Source: Siphlonurus alternatus
Lineage: Eukaryota > Arthropoda > Insecta > Ephemeroptera > Siphlonuridae
DNA length: 64,000 nucleotides
Direction: 5' to 3'
Assembly: GCA_949825025.1 (NCBI GenBank)
Contig: OX463781.1
Coordinates: forward strand, 46,574,317 to 46,638,316
In this document: piece after piece, positions 1 to 14,826 of the stretch
Position numbering within the stretch: position 1 is the first letter of the stretch
Layout of the letters: each line of letters begins with the position of its first letter
Program-made: the position numbers and the translations under genes
The notes under the pieces: model-generated
Seen by the model: the letters and a program-made list of their open reading frames with translations, nothing else
Told to the model about the DNA's origin: nothing
Databases searched by the model: none

Positions 1-907
1 TAATTATATAAATGAATAAAAATTGATAAGAAGTCTTACAAAGAGACTCTGGCGACGACTTAAAGCTCACTTCGTGTCGTGAGAAGATGAATATTGGCAG
101 CTCTGAGGGAGGTCAAAGGACATCACAAGAAGATAGATGGATGGGATCAGCGACGTCCATGTAAGGCTCTGCAGGTCACGCCGAGATTCACTTCCAACTC
201 AATGAAAAGCTTCTGTGTAACATAGGAGGTCAGACACGACCGCAATATCCAATTAGAATAATTTTCCCCTTATGTACTTTGCAAGCAAGATCACCTTATT
301 CATTCACTCGCAAATAAATTATATGATTTCAATGATAGATTACATAGATGGTTTCTAAAGTTAGTTTACTTATGGTTATCTAACGTATAAAATGATGTTA
401 TCTTTAAGGTTTCAACATGTTATTTTAATTTATTTAAGATACACGTCTATATCAAATTATGATAAAATGTATTAAGATCAAATCATATATTTTGAAAGCA
501 TAATTTAATTAATTCTATTTCTATGATTTATCTTTTATAAAAATAAATTTCAATTCGTAATTTAGACCTGAAAACTAAGATATTGAGCTTGCAGTATACA
601 AAAAATTTTTGTTAATACATTCAATTTAAGAAACAAAATTAAATTAAAAAATACAATTTACTCTATATATATAATAGAGAAAACTAAATCCTTATCCTTC
701 CTTGTTATATAAATATGTTTGTAATGTAATATATACATACTGTATATTTTATACACAAGTAGAAAAAAAGTCAATTTTTTAATTTCAACCATGCACGTAC
801 AATATTTCGTGTCTCAATTGACTAAAAAGTCTTCCAATTAAAGGTTATTGTCTAGTTATTAATTTGATATTTGTTATATATACTGCTGCGGTTTTGTAGA
901 GCTCCTG

Positions 908-912
<5 letters not shown>

Positions 913-969
<57 letters not shown>
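913..969. repeat. (GA)n microsatellite
   Basis: About 57 bases of uninterrupted GA dinucleotides. Apparent frames of alternating Arg-Glu or Ser-Leu are artefacts. Confidence 0.97.
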
Positions 970-972
<3 letters not shown>

Positions 973-3842
973 TTATAGAGAACAGTGTGGTCTCTCTCTC
1001 TTCTCTCTGTTTCTCCGCAGTGTGTTTGGCGAGGCAAATGGTAGGACCATTAGCCCCTGGCCCTTCGCCACGGGCCGGGCAGCTGCCAGAAGCACTAAGC
1101 AGGGCCAATTCCTGCATTGTAAGACGTTTGCTGTGTAAAAATCAATGCCAAGGATATATTCTGCCAAGTGTAAATAGTGAGCAAGCATGACCCGTCGTGA
1201 CGGCTGCCTTTCATAGGATAATCATATTCTTTTTTTTTGAATAGAACATTTTTATATAAGCTCTTTTGAATTCTAGAGATAAAAAGAGTATAAATCATTT
1301 ATCATTTTAAGTAAAATGAAGTTTTTATTTGATGCTATATCATAATCTTGACGTAAAAAATGAATGTTTTTTTTTTATTGTTATATAAAATATATATTTT
1401 AATATATTAAAAATAAAATACGAGTTAAAATTGTTTTAAGATAAATCTTCCATAGCATCTTTGTATTGTATTAGTGCAGTATGTTAAATCTCAGTGAAGA
1501 AACATGTGTAGCAAGTAACATATGCCAGCTCACGTTCTGTAGAAAATAGAGAGCTAATTTGCATAATCACTTGCACCACCATGCGATACAGCCTCTCTTC
1601 GCTTAATTCCCAGCAGCAGCAGCAGGCAAAGTGTTGTGTTAGCGAGGATTTGATGGCCCCCCTCACTCAAAACCTTTTTTCCGCTCTCATAAGTCGACGT
1701 AATGCCAGTGTGAGCTACACTTGTTGTTCTTATACTTTCACTCCAGGAACACGTAAAACGTTTTCACTCTTAAATCTACAGATTTTGTTATATATATACC
1801 ATGTATTTCAAACGACACTTTTATTTTTGTTTTTATACATCATTCAATTTAAAATAAATAATATATCATGTTTCATTCAAGAAAAAAAAAATTATTTTAA
1901 AAATCTATATTAGAATGATTGTAAAATATAAAAATAAAATATAATTAATTTTTTTATACGACGTATTTTATACATATGATATCGTTTGTTTATATCATCA
2001 TATAATAAAGAATACCTGTTTATATTTACGTAATCCAATTATATTCAGAAATATAGATTACTTATATTAATGACAAAATCTTAAAAATTAAAAATTAAAT
2101 ATAAAAAACTGGATACACGAGTGTTTTAATAATAAAATTTATAATAATACATGACTTTGGAGTCATGAAAAAAAAATGTTTTATTAATTTATTTTAAATA
2201 AAATGAAAGTTTTCATAATATTAAGAGAGATAAAATTAATCCTCAAAGTTGAAATGATGAGAGTCACAGAACATAGTAATGAATTAATTAATGCCATCAC
2301 TCCTCGTGTATCAACAGCACGTCAGGTAACTGTTGTCATAGTTCATTCCAGTGAGTAGATGATAATGGAAGTTCGTGACTCGCCCAGATTGGGAACTATC
2401 GTCCATTAGCTAAATAAGCCCCCCATATACCTCTACACATCACTATATGTATGTATTTATAGAGTGCATGGAAGCGTACAGAGTGCATATAAATGCAATC
2501 CAAACCTCATCACTATTATTATACCATAGGATTACATACATTTATACATAGTAGCATTATCAAGCTTTTATTTAAACCTGTTTAATTAGCCAAGGAAATT
2601 AGAGAGGAGATTGTTATAGCATGCTTCAATAATAATGTTTTAAATACAAAATACTATTAATGTATCAATTACACTTCCATTTGTAAAATAATACCATTGT
2701 TAATTATATATTAACTACATAGTGTAATGAACAAATAATATATAGTATAAAATTGTTTAAAATGTAAAATAGTATAAAAAATAAACAATCAGACTAATAA
2801 TTAAAATTTAATTGGAATTATAACACCTGTCGTCACGTTTGTTTAATTTCATGAAATATTTAATTATATCCAATATCTTGTTTAAGAGGTTGTGCGTGTT
2901 GAGACATGTCTCCTCCGTCACCATGGCGACGACAAAGGATCACAAAATGTGACGTTTCATTAATATCCTCCCTCATTCCTCCGCCAATTATTCCAGAGTC
3001 TCGGATAACCACCACCACTAAATTTAATAACACTTTTTTACCGGTACAAACTGGAAATTGTTGTGGTTTTTGTGGAAGAAGCTTCTACAGGAATTGTAAC
3101 CGAATATTGTAGCTGGATTTTAATTATAATTTGCTTTTATAAATCAAACATTTGAGATATCGAATTTGTATTTATACAAGAATTTTATATGATGATGAAA
3201 ATTTATTTAATATAAATATTTATATAATTTAACATTTATATTTTATATAAAAATAAATATATTATTATAATTATTGTTTAATTTTATTACTAATAATAAT
3301 CAAGTAATGTATGATGATTATTTATATACGTGCTATTAAAGCAGTTTAAAAATCTTGCGTGCTCTCAGAACAAATAACGAACAAAACCTTATAAATATAA
3401 TTATTATACTTCCACGTCAGTTTTTTTATAACAATTATAAATTATATTCGTAGGAAGCCTGTTTGTTTTTTGTGCGTATGATGGTAAAAAATAGGCATAT
3501 CAAAATCTCTCTGTTTTACTCACCACTTGTTTGCTACGTAAAAAAATTCCACCGTAGTTTAGGGGAGGGAAAATTTAAAACCATCAAGAATTATTTTGAA
3601 TTGACATCCGTGTACCAACGTGACAAAATATGTATATACAGAGCGTTGGAAAATCCCTTTTTTTTTACTTGACCGGAAAAACTGTCTCAAAAGAATGCGT
3701 GATAATTAAGACTAATGAGACTAGATACAAAATCATAACATTAAACTACTTTATGTTGAAGGAATTCACAAAATTTTAAGATCACATTTAAGTCTTGATT
3801 GATAAAATATTTTGAGATTATTTTAAACTCCATACCTCCCTC

Positions 3843-3960
3843 AAAAACAAAGAGAAAGACGCTGTGTCATCTGTGACGTCATAGTCATGCAACTTCTTTC
3901 CCTATGCTTTTGCGTATTAAATATTTGCATTATTATTCCATCACAGCATTTTTCAAAATG
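3843..3960. repeat. Repeat family B copy (CRE-bearing)
   Basis: It shares TGTGACGTCATAGTCATGCA and a CTATGCTTTTGCGT...AAATATTTGCAT order with copies near 13.95, 28.65 and 49.8 kb, here in the opposite orientation to the others. It holds a perfect CRE palindrome at 3874-3881. Confidence 0.5.
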
Positions 3961-5325
3961 ATTTTAAGAGTTTAATAAAATTTGAAAAAAATTGACAATA
4001 CATAACTCGTGGTTTTTTTATGCAATAAGAAAATTTCATGTGACGATTTTTTATAATAATTTGCTCTCAAAATAACTGATACACGGAAAACTTTTTTCCT
4101 GATTCTTTCTCCGTACAAAGTCGTCAGACATAAACAACAAAGTTGCCGTTATTTAACTGGAAGTTAACTCCGCCACTAAATGGCACTCTCCCAGACGTGG
4201 GCTGTCCCGTCCCGCACGGCCGGCTGTCACTCCGGCCCGGCCAATCGCTCGTGACAGCTGACAGACGAGCTCTAATCACACAAACCAATGGAATTACCAC
4301 TTCACTTAATACCATTTTCGTTACATACTTTGTATCTCGATAGATTCATTATTTTAACGAGAAATATTCGTACATCAATATAATGGATGCTTTTAAAATA
4401 ATTACATTTCAATATTTTACTTATTTTCAAGTTTTTGCGTCTGTTTTATTGATTAATAATTTTTTAAAGCTGGTTTTACACGACCTTTTTTTTTATTGTA
4501 TACAATTTTCCTGACAAGAAAGCTTAAATTTTAAATGTATATGGAGATTATTTTTTTTTGTAGAAAAAATTGGATTGCATAATACTTTAAAATTTAAACA
4601 TTTTTCTAGTCCAATTCAATACGAAGTATATATAATTATCCACGTGATATCTCATTACTTAATAACTATTTTATTAAGAAGAGCTGAAATTAATGTGGCA
4701 TTATTCTGGACGTGGACAACAAATTTTACAGCACAAAGACATTAAGTTAATCACTATGAAAACGATGGTGGTATTTCCTTGCGTGTCTCACATGCGAGCA
4801 AATATTGTACGACGTAATTACCGAGCCCTGCATGTCATATTTCTTCGTTTTGTTTGTTTTTTAATGACATGCAATTTGAATGTTCTATCATTCTCGTCTC
4901 CATGTGTTGTAGATATAGTGGCAAAATAATTACTACCTGTATGATACTTATATCTAACTTTTAGCTTGTGTAATAGTAAATAATTGTGTACCAATTATAA
5001 AAAATAAAGTGTAATATGTAAGTAAAAAATATAACTTTAATTAATTAAAATTATATATATTATTAATTATTGCCACTTAAAACTTAAAATTACAAACACG
5101 GAAATAATAATATAATTATTTGATAATTTTTTAATTTTTCCAAACATCATAAATAATAATACAGACATTATGAATAGTAGAAAAAATAAGTTGAATTATA
5201 ATAGGTAAATTTCATAAGTTGAGTATATTATAATTGATAACATATCCACTTATATAATTAGAAGAGCAAAAATCATGTAATAATTACCTAAATAAAAGAC
5301 AACAAAGTCTAACGCGTTACTGTTA

Positions 5326-5455
5326 TTCATTGATAAACAAAGAAGAGGTATCCACGATTTCCTCAGTCTCACCTCAGCAAATTCGGGGACTTATAACAGG
5401 CCGTGGCCACCATCCTTCTCCTCCGTTATCCCTACTCATCACCCCGCCTCGAGCT
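5326..5455 (+). repeat. Dispersed repeat family C copy
   Basis: The segment TAACAGGCCGTGGCCACCAT followed by CCTTCTCCTCCGTTATCCC matches, on the opposite strand, the sequence at 63478-63575. The upstream CCTCAGTCTCACC region also matches. Confidence 0.6.
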
Positions 5456-7991
5456 CCAAACTCATAAGAGTATCCTTAAAAAAATCTTGCTAGCTGGTTG
5501 TGTTTCCATTTTGGAGAACTACAAAAATGAGAAGGGTCAGCAAAGATGAGGTGACTTGTAGTTAAATTTTCTATGTTAAATGAAGTCTGTTTGTAAATGC
5601 ACAATCAGTTCATGAATCAATAATCAGATAAACTATCTGCATGTACAGGACAGGTAACATAAGGAAAACAAAATATGATTCTTGATTCTCATCTGAATGA
5701 CTTATGAACAGATATATTATAAATAAAGTTTTAGAAATGCTACTAAACTTTCAAACAAATTAGTAAAAATATTGCAGGTTACACTATTCATCGGGTTATA
5801 CTTATATTCATGTTATTTATATATACTTTTGTTGAACATACCTGTAAAACAATTTGTCTGTTGTTAGGTGAACTTGAAGTAAAATGATAAAAAATATTTC
5901 CTTTCCTTCGATTTAACTATATTCAATAAACCTGAGACTCTTTTTCCTTTATTTCAAAGTTGATATAATATTTTATTTATTTTAAAGCTATAAAAAAAAT
6001 AAAACTATAAAATATCATAATGATATTTCCTTAAAAGAAGATACTATATTAAATGATTTATAGGGACATACTTTTGCTCTTATATTTTGAGACGGCATAT
6101 TTTGAGGGTCTGGGAGCCATTACTTGGGTCGGAGGCACGAGGCCCCCGGGGCACCAGAGTTATTATCTTCACGAGCCGCAGTCAAATCACGGCAGCCGCG
6201 TGACTTGCTCGCAATTCGTGAGGCGTGAATCACGTGACTGCCGTGCCAGGGGGATTTACTTCTTCACCACAATTTCACTGTATTTTACCCTCCTTGTTGT
6301 ATAGCACAAGTGATTGAATTTCCCGGCTCTTCGTAGACCAGACGTTTTTTTTTTTTTTTTTTAATCAGGGCGGACATATTCAATATATTGCTAAATAATA
6401 GTAATCTATCCCAGCGTTTTCCTGGTTTTAACTAAGGAAACCATGGAAACCTCAGTCAGTTTGGTCTGCAATTGATGGAGGATGACCCACCTCCCAGATG
6501 CATGAGTGGGTTGTTCTTTATTAAGTAACCGCAATGTTAAATGTTAAAAAGTTTGGCGGTGCCTGGGATTGAACTCATAATCATCAGATTACGAATCGCA
6601 CTCGTTTATTATTATTGAAAAATTATAAAGTTTGACAAGGACACACATATTTATAAAATATCCAATTTCTATAAGTACAATACAACATATCACATTAGCA
6701 TTAATTATTTTCACATCATTTTGCTTGTATTACTTACACTGTTACTTAATATTTTTAATATAGTAGCAAATTACTAGTAACAAACATTCCTTATGATTGT
6801 ATATATTGTAGCATATATGTGATGGTTAAATAGCTGGTATGGTATTATTGAAGCTATAGACTGTTATAAATATATACATTTATAATATTTTGTTTACGAA
6901 TATTTTTAACCGTACTTTATCAAAGTCTCATTTCTCTAAATGTTTATGTGTGTAAAATAAAAGTTATTTTTATATTTAAAAATGTTGAAAATAATATTTT
7001 TTTTTTGTGTAAAATTATTAGTTGTAATATTTTATACAGACATATTTAAAAAATGAAACGGAGTGAAAAAGTTTTGAGCCATGAATATTAGTGTAACTTT
7101 ATGATTATGCTGTACATTTATTTATTCAATTGAGGTGGGAACTTTCAGAGTGGTGAACGATTAGAGCCGACGTCGCTGCTGCTACTCTCTGATAACAATA
7201 CTCATTTTTCTCTGCTACACAAAATGTTCACCGGAGTGGATTTTTATCTTCGAATAAAAATTTAAACGTTAAATTACACTGCAGTATCGTACAAACATAT
7301 TTATTGGCTAACGTATAAATATAAACTTTAGTTTTTGTTGTAAACTTTTTTGTGTGTATACTTAAAATTATGTAAGCCCAACACGTAAATTGTACTTTTT
7401 AACTCTGGCTTGTACATTATGTGATTGTAAAATGTTAAATTTATTTATTTTTGAAATTGATATTTCAATTCAAAATTTCCATTTTGCTTTAAACTTCCTG
7501 TAATTTTAATGCTAAATTTTCTTCAGATATTTAAATTATACTTGAGGTTATATAATGTTTGTAAAATAATACTCCCGGTGCAAATAAAACACGTTTTAAC
7601 ATGGTTTATAGTTATGCAAATTTGGTTTAAAATTACTTTAACACCTTTATATATAGTTAAAAAAAAATAACATCTAAAGAAAATTAGTGGGTAAAAAATA
7701 AAAGTTTTTAGGAAATTATAAAATATAAAACTTAAAACCGTACATAGTTATATGAAAAAAAAAGGAAGTTTTTGTACATTTATTTTTCTAAACTCTTTAT
7801 TTTTACCTCTATTTTTCACTATTTCCTGAGACTTTCTTTTGTGTTTATTTGAATTTATCTGTTCCTGGCTAGTGACATGAATTCTCGTTCTGAGAGAAAT
7901 TCGTTTCCTTCTTCTTTCTAACCGGGCCCTGCACCCTTCTCACCCTGTCTGCTCGCGGTAGGGCCGAACCGAATAATCCCATCAGAGTCTG

Positions 7992-7992
<1 letters not shown>
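5456..7992. other. Noncoding, AT-rich
   Basis: No gene was seen. The one unusual stretch is 6120-6250, GC-rich with an imperfect stem of CACGGCAGCCGCGTGA (6188-6203) and TCACGTGACTGCCGTG (6230-6245). Confidence 0.5.
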
Positions 7993-8205
<213 letters not shown>

Positions 8206-9930
8206 TTCTTGCTGAACCACTGCTAGCTCGCCTGCTGCTCAATTTGCGTAAGGCATCAGCTCAAGAAAGCACACTTCTTGGCTAATGTTATGTTCAATAT
8301 AAATATAATCCTAGCAAAAGTTATCTAACATTTTATGATATAATATCTTATAATAATATAATGTCAAATTAAACTCAATAATATTGCTATGTCATTTATA
8401 AAAATTATTTAGCACATTTTTTTTTATATAATCTTATACATATTTTAATAAAAAAATTTAAATAAATACTATTAAACATTTAAAATGTGTGTGTTTTTTT
8501 TAATATATAAAATTATATTTTCATAAAAGTTATACATTATACAAAGTATAATAAAGTTTTAGCATTTGAAATTCAAAACAGAATTTTAATTTTACATAAT
8601 ACCACATAATTTGCAAAATAGTAACTTTAATTCCACATCTGTTATACTTTACTTAGGGTACAAACGTTTATACAGCTTTAGGTATATATAACTAGGTAGC
8701 TCTCTTATTATACATTCAAGTCATGCAATAAAAGGCAAACAAGGGAGTTTGCGTGGTGGTCTATGCAAAAGTTGTGCACGTGATCGCAATGAGAGCTGTC
8801 GATACTTCGCCTGTGACGTCACAGATTGACAACCCTACACCCCCTCTAACTACAATGAATCTAATCTTAGCATTGATGTTGGAGTCATTAAAACGGACGT
8901 TAGAATTTGAAAGAAAAAAAGTTTTATTTGACACGTTTTATTAAAATCAATGAAAAGAAGTATTTTTAACTATATAATAATGTATTATTTTAAGGTTATC
9001 GTAGATCTTTTTATATAGTTCTGTTTTGGTATTGAATTAATGGTTAACAGAAGATTATAATTTTTAATTTAATATTTTTCTTGGAAGTTCAATGTCCTTC
9101 TTTTTAACTATACAAACTTTACAGCCACGTTCATATTTAAAGATGAGGATCAGAATAATACTTATATGGTGTAGTGAGGGAATTGTATAGATATTTCTCG
9201 CAGCGTAAGAAATTTTAATTTAAGGTGAGTTCAAGAAATTGCGATTGCATTACAACGTTTACGATGACTTTTGCAAGTTATACTTGTATGCACTCGCAAC
9301 CGAGCTATTTCAATTTTACGTTTCTGATGTGCCGAGTAGTAATTAAGTTTTGTGCCGAGATAGAAATAAGAATAACATTGATTTAAATTTCCATAGGTCC
9401 CTCATTATTAAATATTTTTAAAAATTAACGCAGGTTTTAAATGTTATTGCAATCAAAATGAAATTGATCAGTGATTAGTAGAATATAATTAATTATAATA
9501 TATAATAACGCAATATATTATATAATAGATATATTTATTTATAATGATTATAAAATTGTATTAACAAACTAATTGGTTAATATGGTTTTACAAAACTTAA
9601 TTAATAAGTACTTGACCTAATTAATTTTATTAACTTGATATTACTATATTAAAAGTATCAAGAAAATAAGTTTTAATATAATTTAAATATCTAGTTATAT
9701 AATACTCTAATAATTTAAGTTCTTTAAAATAGACTTTACAAAAAAGATTACAAGAAATTTACTAAAAAAGATAATAAAGAAAGAGAAGAAGAAAATAAAG
9801 TGAAGATTAAAAAGTCTAACAATGTAAAAGTTTATTTTTAAATGTAAAGTACCAAATTTATATTTGGAATGAAGTTTTTCTTGGGAGGAAGTAAAGTCTG
9901 CTGGTCTTGGAGAACTCATTTGGGGATATC

Positions 9931-9933
<3 letters not shown>

Positions 9934-10006
<73 letters not shown>
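9934..10006. repeat. (GA)n microsatellite
   Basis: Uninterrupted GA array of about 73 bases. Confidence 0.97.
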
Positions 10007-10008
<2 letters not shown>

Positions 10009-10180
10009 TGTCTAGGTCGATATCAAGATCATAGCAGCCAGCGAGCGGGTGAATACTTCGCGGTGAGCTCCGACTCAGGTGCAACTCTCCTGCTGCAAGA
10101 CGTTTAGTTCCAGTAATAAACTTCAGCCCTCTTTATTGGAGTTTTGCCCCGGATATATGTATTCAGACTCTACCACTTTT

Positions 10181-10184
<4 letters not shown>

Positions 10185-10237
<53 letters not shown>
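10185..10237. repeat. (CT)n microsatellite
   Basis: CT array of about 53 bases, 180 bases after the GA array at 9.95 kb and complementary to it, so the two could pair as a hairpin. Confidence 0.97.
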
Positions 10238-10241
<4 letters not shown>

Positions 10242-13200
10242 CTATCCTATAGTAAAATGACACACAAAAAAAAAATTTGTATAAACTTTTTTTTTTTTAT
10301 CTTTGTACAAAACAAGCAATGATATTGGTTACAATAAAAAGTGTTGTTTTTATTAAAAATATATTTATATTATACGCTTTTGTTTTACAGAAAAAAAATA
10401 TTGTAGGCAATGCTGTGTAGTCTGTTTTTATTACTCAAAGCTCAAGTTAATTTGTTTTGTGTTCTGCACCTGAATAAAAAATTTATGATATTGACATATG
10501 TATAATTTACGCTATAAAATTTACAAAAAAAAAGAAAAAAAAAAAGCATTATTATGTTTTTTCTTGCTAGATTTTTATAACACAGAGTTATTATTTATTT
10601 TTAGTGGTTTTTATAATTTCAATTTAATGTATGTGTTTTTTATATGAATTTAATTTTTTTTTTTTTTGTAATTTTATTCATTATATTTTTAAAATTATGT
10701 AAGGTACTGTACACTATACATCATGTAACTTTACCCACATACATGATTTAATACAATTATAGAGAGAGTTGTTAGGAGGGGAGGTTACAGTGCAGGTATA
10801 TGGAGGGTGTTTACCGTGGGAGGGGAAGGTGGTGGTCCAAATAACGTTACTAAATAGTGCATGCTTTTTCGATTATATGAAGTTAAAAAAAAAAACAATT
10901 TTATAATGTTATGCATGTTAAAATGAAAGCTGATTTTTGAACTAATTGTAAGAACTGTATAGATTCAGAGCAAATGCACCAAAAAAAAAAAAAAAAAAAA
11001 CACAAAACAAAAACTCTGAATACTTTTTTGGCGATGCAATTTTTTCTATATATGATATCTATCATGTACTAGTGTACTTTTGTAATGTTTCACAGTGGAA
11101 TTATTTTGTACATCAAAGAAAAAAAAATATTCCGTATTTATATCTAGTCTGTGCATTTTATCTCACCTCAGCGCAGCCGACTTTCAGGGGCATGATGACA
11201 GCGCAATCTCCTCTATAACATAACTTCAATAGACAAAATGCAGATTTCTATTTGTTTCACAAGGGTAAGAATACTAAAAAAATGTTTGAGTTTATCGCCA
11301 GAGCATTGAGACAACGCCCCCAAACAGAAGGGGTAAAGTTGGTACGGAACCACTAGAGTACACAGAGGTATTTTTTTTTATCAGGGGTAAGAAAACAAAA
11401 CTCAGATCGAATTTTGTTTTTTCAAATTATTATTCGAGGGAGTGAAGTTTGATTTGGCAGAAATAAAGGGGGGAGGGGGATTATTATTCCAGCAGAGCGG
11501 CGTGCTCGTCGCGGGCTGATTTAAATTAGTGGCGCGCAAATGTGCAGCCAGCCATTCAGCCATTAGCAAAGAGAGAGAGAGAGAGAAAGAAAAAATCAGC
11601 AGGAGGGATAACATATTCTGGTTAACATAAAGTATATAATAGCGTGCCCTAAAGTAATATAATATAGAGCCAAGTTTTACATGCTGATATCGTACTATAA
11701 TTGGTTAAATTATGACCCAGTATAATCAACAATTTCTTATAATAACATGGCGATAACAATTATTATTATAATGTCGATTGAAAAATTATATATTATTATA
11801 TACTTTGAGACACTATAAAAATATATTATTATGATATAACTAATAATACAAACATAGTAACAAAATATGACAAATATCAGTGTCATATATATATGATTGT
11901 TTTTTCATTAAAATAGGTGATGTAATCATATATGATTTGACTGTATTGGACAGTGTGTTTATTTCAATTTTAACATCACCTGCAAGGCAAGTAGAGAGAG
12001 GGCAGGTAAAAAAAAAAAAAAAAAACATACATACAGTAAACGAAATGAAAGAAATAACGCTGAGCTAATTGGTCTGTTCGTAATTAAAGACACATTATCA
12101 AAAAAAATTATTATAAAAAAAATCAGATGAAACTTGTACAGGGAACATAAGGTTCATTTAATAGTTGATTATTTAATCATTGTGTATTTACGAACGACCT
12201 AATTGACTAGCATTGATAGCTCCATTGATGTAATATTTCAAACAAAGAGGCTGTACATCTAGACAACTTAACGTTCTTTAAAACATTTTCTTTTTGTAAT
12301 AAATTATGTCAAACATTTTCTGTCAAATCTCATGTCAATTATTTGAAATACAGCTTTCTTATTGTTTTTTTATTCATTGTTAGGACTCTGCCAATATTAA
12401 TTAGTAGCTTTCATTATTCTGTCTCGTTACAATAATTATATTACACAGAGGAGAAATAAAATATGATTTAAATTTTGCGATAAAGACACTAGCATAGTAT
12501 TTTTTAACAGTGAACTGTATTATTTATACCTCTGATATGTCTTATACTTTTTAACTGATGTATATAAAAAAAAAATAGTTGATAGAACAAATATTGAGTT
12601 TAAATAAATTATTAAAATTTGTACCAATGAATGGTTTACTATTCAAATAACATAAAGTAATTTCAGCGTCACTATATACTATAATACGTACTGCATGTAC
12701 AGCAGATAAGTACAGTACAATAAACCGCATCCAAATAAAAATGTCCGATTTGGCTACACTTTCAATTAATATGGCGAGTTCAGTCATATTTTAATTCACT
12801 ATTGTGAATACTGGAATATTCCTGCCAAAATTATCATTTTATATTAATTAGTCCTAAAAGTATTACTAAAACATACTAATAACGACGTCTTTAATACAGT
12901 ACAAAGTCGATTACTTTTATTAGCAGTAATATATTTCAGCGTCGTATAATAAATAAGCTACGTTTAAATACAATGAGTAATATTGACATTTGAGTTATTT
13001 ACGACGAACGGGATTATTCACGTTGGGTGACACCTACCAGATGGTGTCTCACATCTGACGCAACAGATTAGCAGGTCACGAAACCCAAGACATGCAACAC
13101 AATCGATATCAGCCTGCTGCATTTCAACCACACGGAAAATTGTAGTCGCCGTAAGATGGCAGTATAGCGGCGTTTATTTTTATTTTTTTATTAACGTTCC

Positions 13201-13924
13201 TTTATTTCAGGTTAAGCCACGCGTGAATTTCGTGCGTCATTTGTTCAGGCCCCATTGAAAAAATAACATTCAAAGTTTCGCTGCACGATGGGTCCTGAAA
13301 TACTTGAACCTGATTGGTTAAGCCCTTTAACATTGGTCAAATCGGTGGCGTAACCTGTATAAAGCCAACCTTGATTTTTATTTTTGAAAAACTAGATAAA
13401 GAATGAGGATTTTTATTAACGTTAAATCTGTGTTATTTACGCTCACAATCAGTATTAATTAAGGCCACACTCCTTATTTATGATAAATTGCAATACAAAA
13501 ATTATCCTACATTTTAATGAAAAATTGAATCTAACAGACGCAAAACAGTCATCCGTTTTAATTTTAATGGAGAGTAGAGTATATAGAAAATATTTACAGA
13601 GATGTATTTGGGTATTGATTTTTAAAAGCTGAATAATTGTTTTTAAACACACATTCATATTATTGGGAGCTCGTTTGATTGATGGTTTTTACTTAATATG
13701 ATATAAACGTTACAGAATCAATCTAATTAAAAAGAGTTGGAAGTGACAATAAGTAAAATTTAAAACTGATTAATAAATATCAAATATCGTAATCAATAAA
13801 AGAAAAGTTTGTCTTAAGATTGAAGAGCAATGCATGAATTTTTTTACTGTATATTTGAATAAAGCACTATGAGTTACGTATTTTACTTTCATTTTTTCAT
13901 ATTTTTTTCAACCCTCAAGTACAC

Positions 13925-14030
13925 TCAAAATAAAGGGGAAAGAAAGACGTAAGCTATGACAACATCATGCAAATATTTAGCACGCAAGCATAGGAAAAAT
14001 ACGTTGCATGAATATTTTCTTCATGGGCGT
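13925..14030. repeat. Repeat family B copy
   Basis: It contains ATGCAAATATTTAGCACGCA and AGCATAGGAAAAATACGTTG, the core shared by family B. Confidence 0.5.
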
Positions 14031-14624
14031 CTTTCTCCGATTTTGGGGGCTTTTTAAAGAAGTTCTAAAACTGTCATTACAAAACTCGAGGTTCAAGTGT
14101 GCAATTAAAAGTTTCATTCAGTTTTCCGTTTATCTATTAAACAGTTTGATTAGCAATCATACGTGCATACAGGTTAAGACTCGCTTGAAATTCGCCTCAT
14201 TGTATCGCGAAATTTAAAAAAAAATATTGCAGGAAAGTTAAGAGATCCCAAAATTCTTGAATTAGCTGAACTCATTGTTCAAATCGGTGGCTACGTTAGT
14301 AGGTCAATCATGCCGTCACCTGGTGGCCACACAATTTCCTCGGTGTAACAGCTGGTACGTGCATGATGGCGATCGATGAGCACCAGAGATGACGATACAC
14401 CTGCAGGTGACTACCACGAGGTGAGGCACTTGTTAGTGTCTGCACCACAGAGCTTTAAAGTATACTGCTGCATTAATACGCTAGTGGCAACATTATAAAA
14501 TATGTGAGCACGTCATTAGCGAGCTGTATTTATGTCAAGAAGATTGAGAATTGTACGGCATATTTTTCATTAATATTTATTATGTTATTCAATAAAACAT
14601 ACTAAAATAAATAAAATAGCACCC

Positions 14625-14826
14625 TTTAAGGTAGATTTACATGAGCAATTTCCAGTCTGTGACGCGAATATTGCGCACTTGCTATATAAAATTCATTGGT
14701 GCCATATTTTGCAATTAAAAAAATAGCATCATAATTAACGCGATATTCGCGAATTTGCTCGCCGCATAGGATTTCACAATTTTTGCGTCAAAATCACCTT
14801 TGCCGCTCATGAAAATCCACCTTAAA
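14625..14826. mobile_element. Hairpin element with TTTAAGGT ends
   Basis: The ends TTTAAGGTAGATTTACATGA and the complement of TTTAAGGTGGATTTTCATGA form terminal inverted repeats about 25 bases long. The interior contains several CGCGAAT and GCGAATTTG motifs. It looks like a short non-autonomous DNA transposon. Confidence 0.65.

Larger units (their letters stand above)
1..5325. other. Noncoding flank or upstream intron
   Basis: AT-rich, with a GA array, a small GC-rich patch (1035-1120), another at 4165-4275 around CCCGCACGGCCGGC, and a family B copy. A DR1-like AGGTCA-A-AGGACA is at 110-122. No exon was recognised. Confidence 0.5.
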
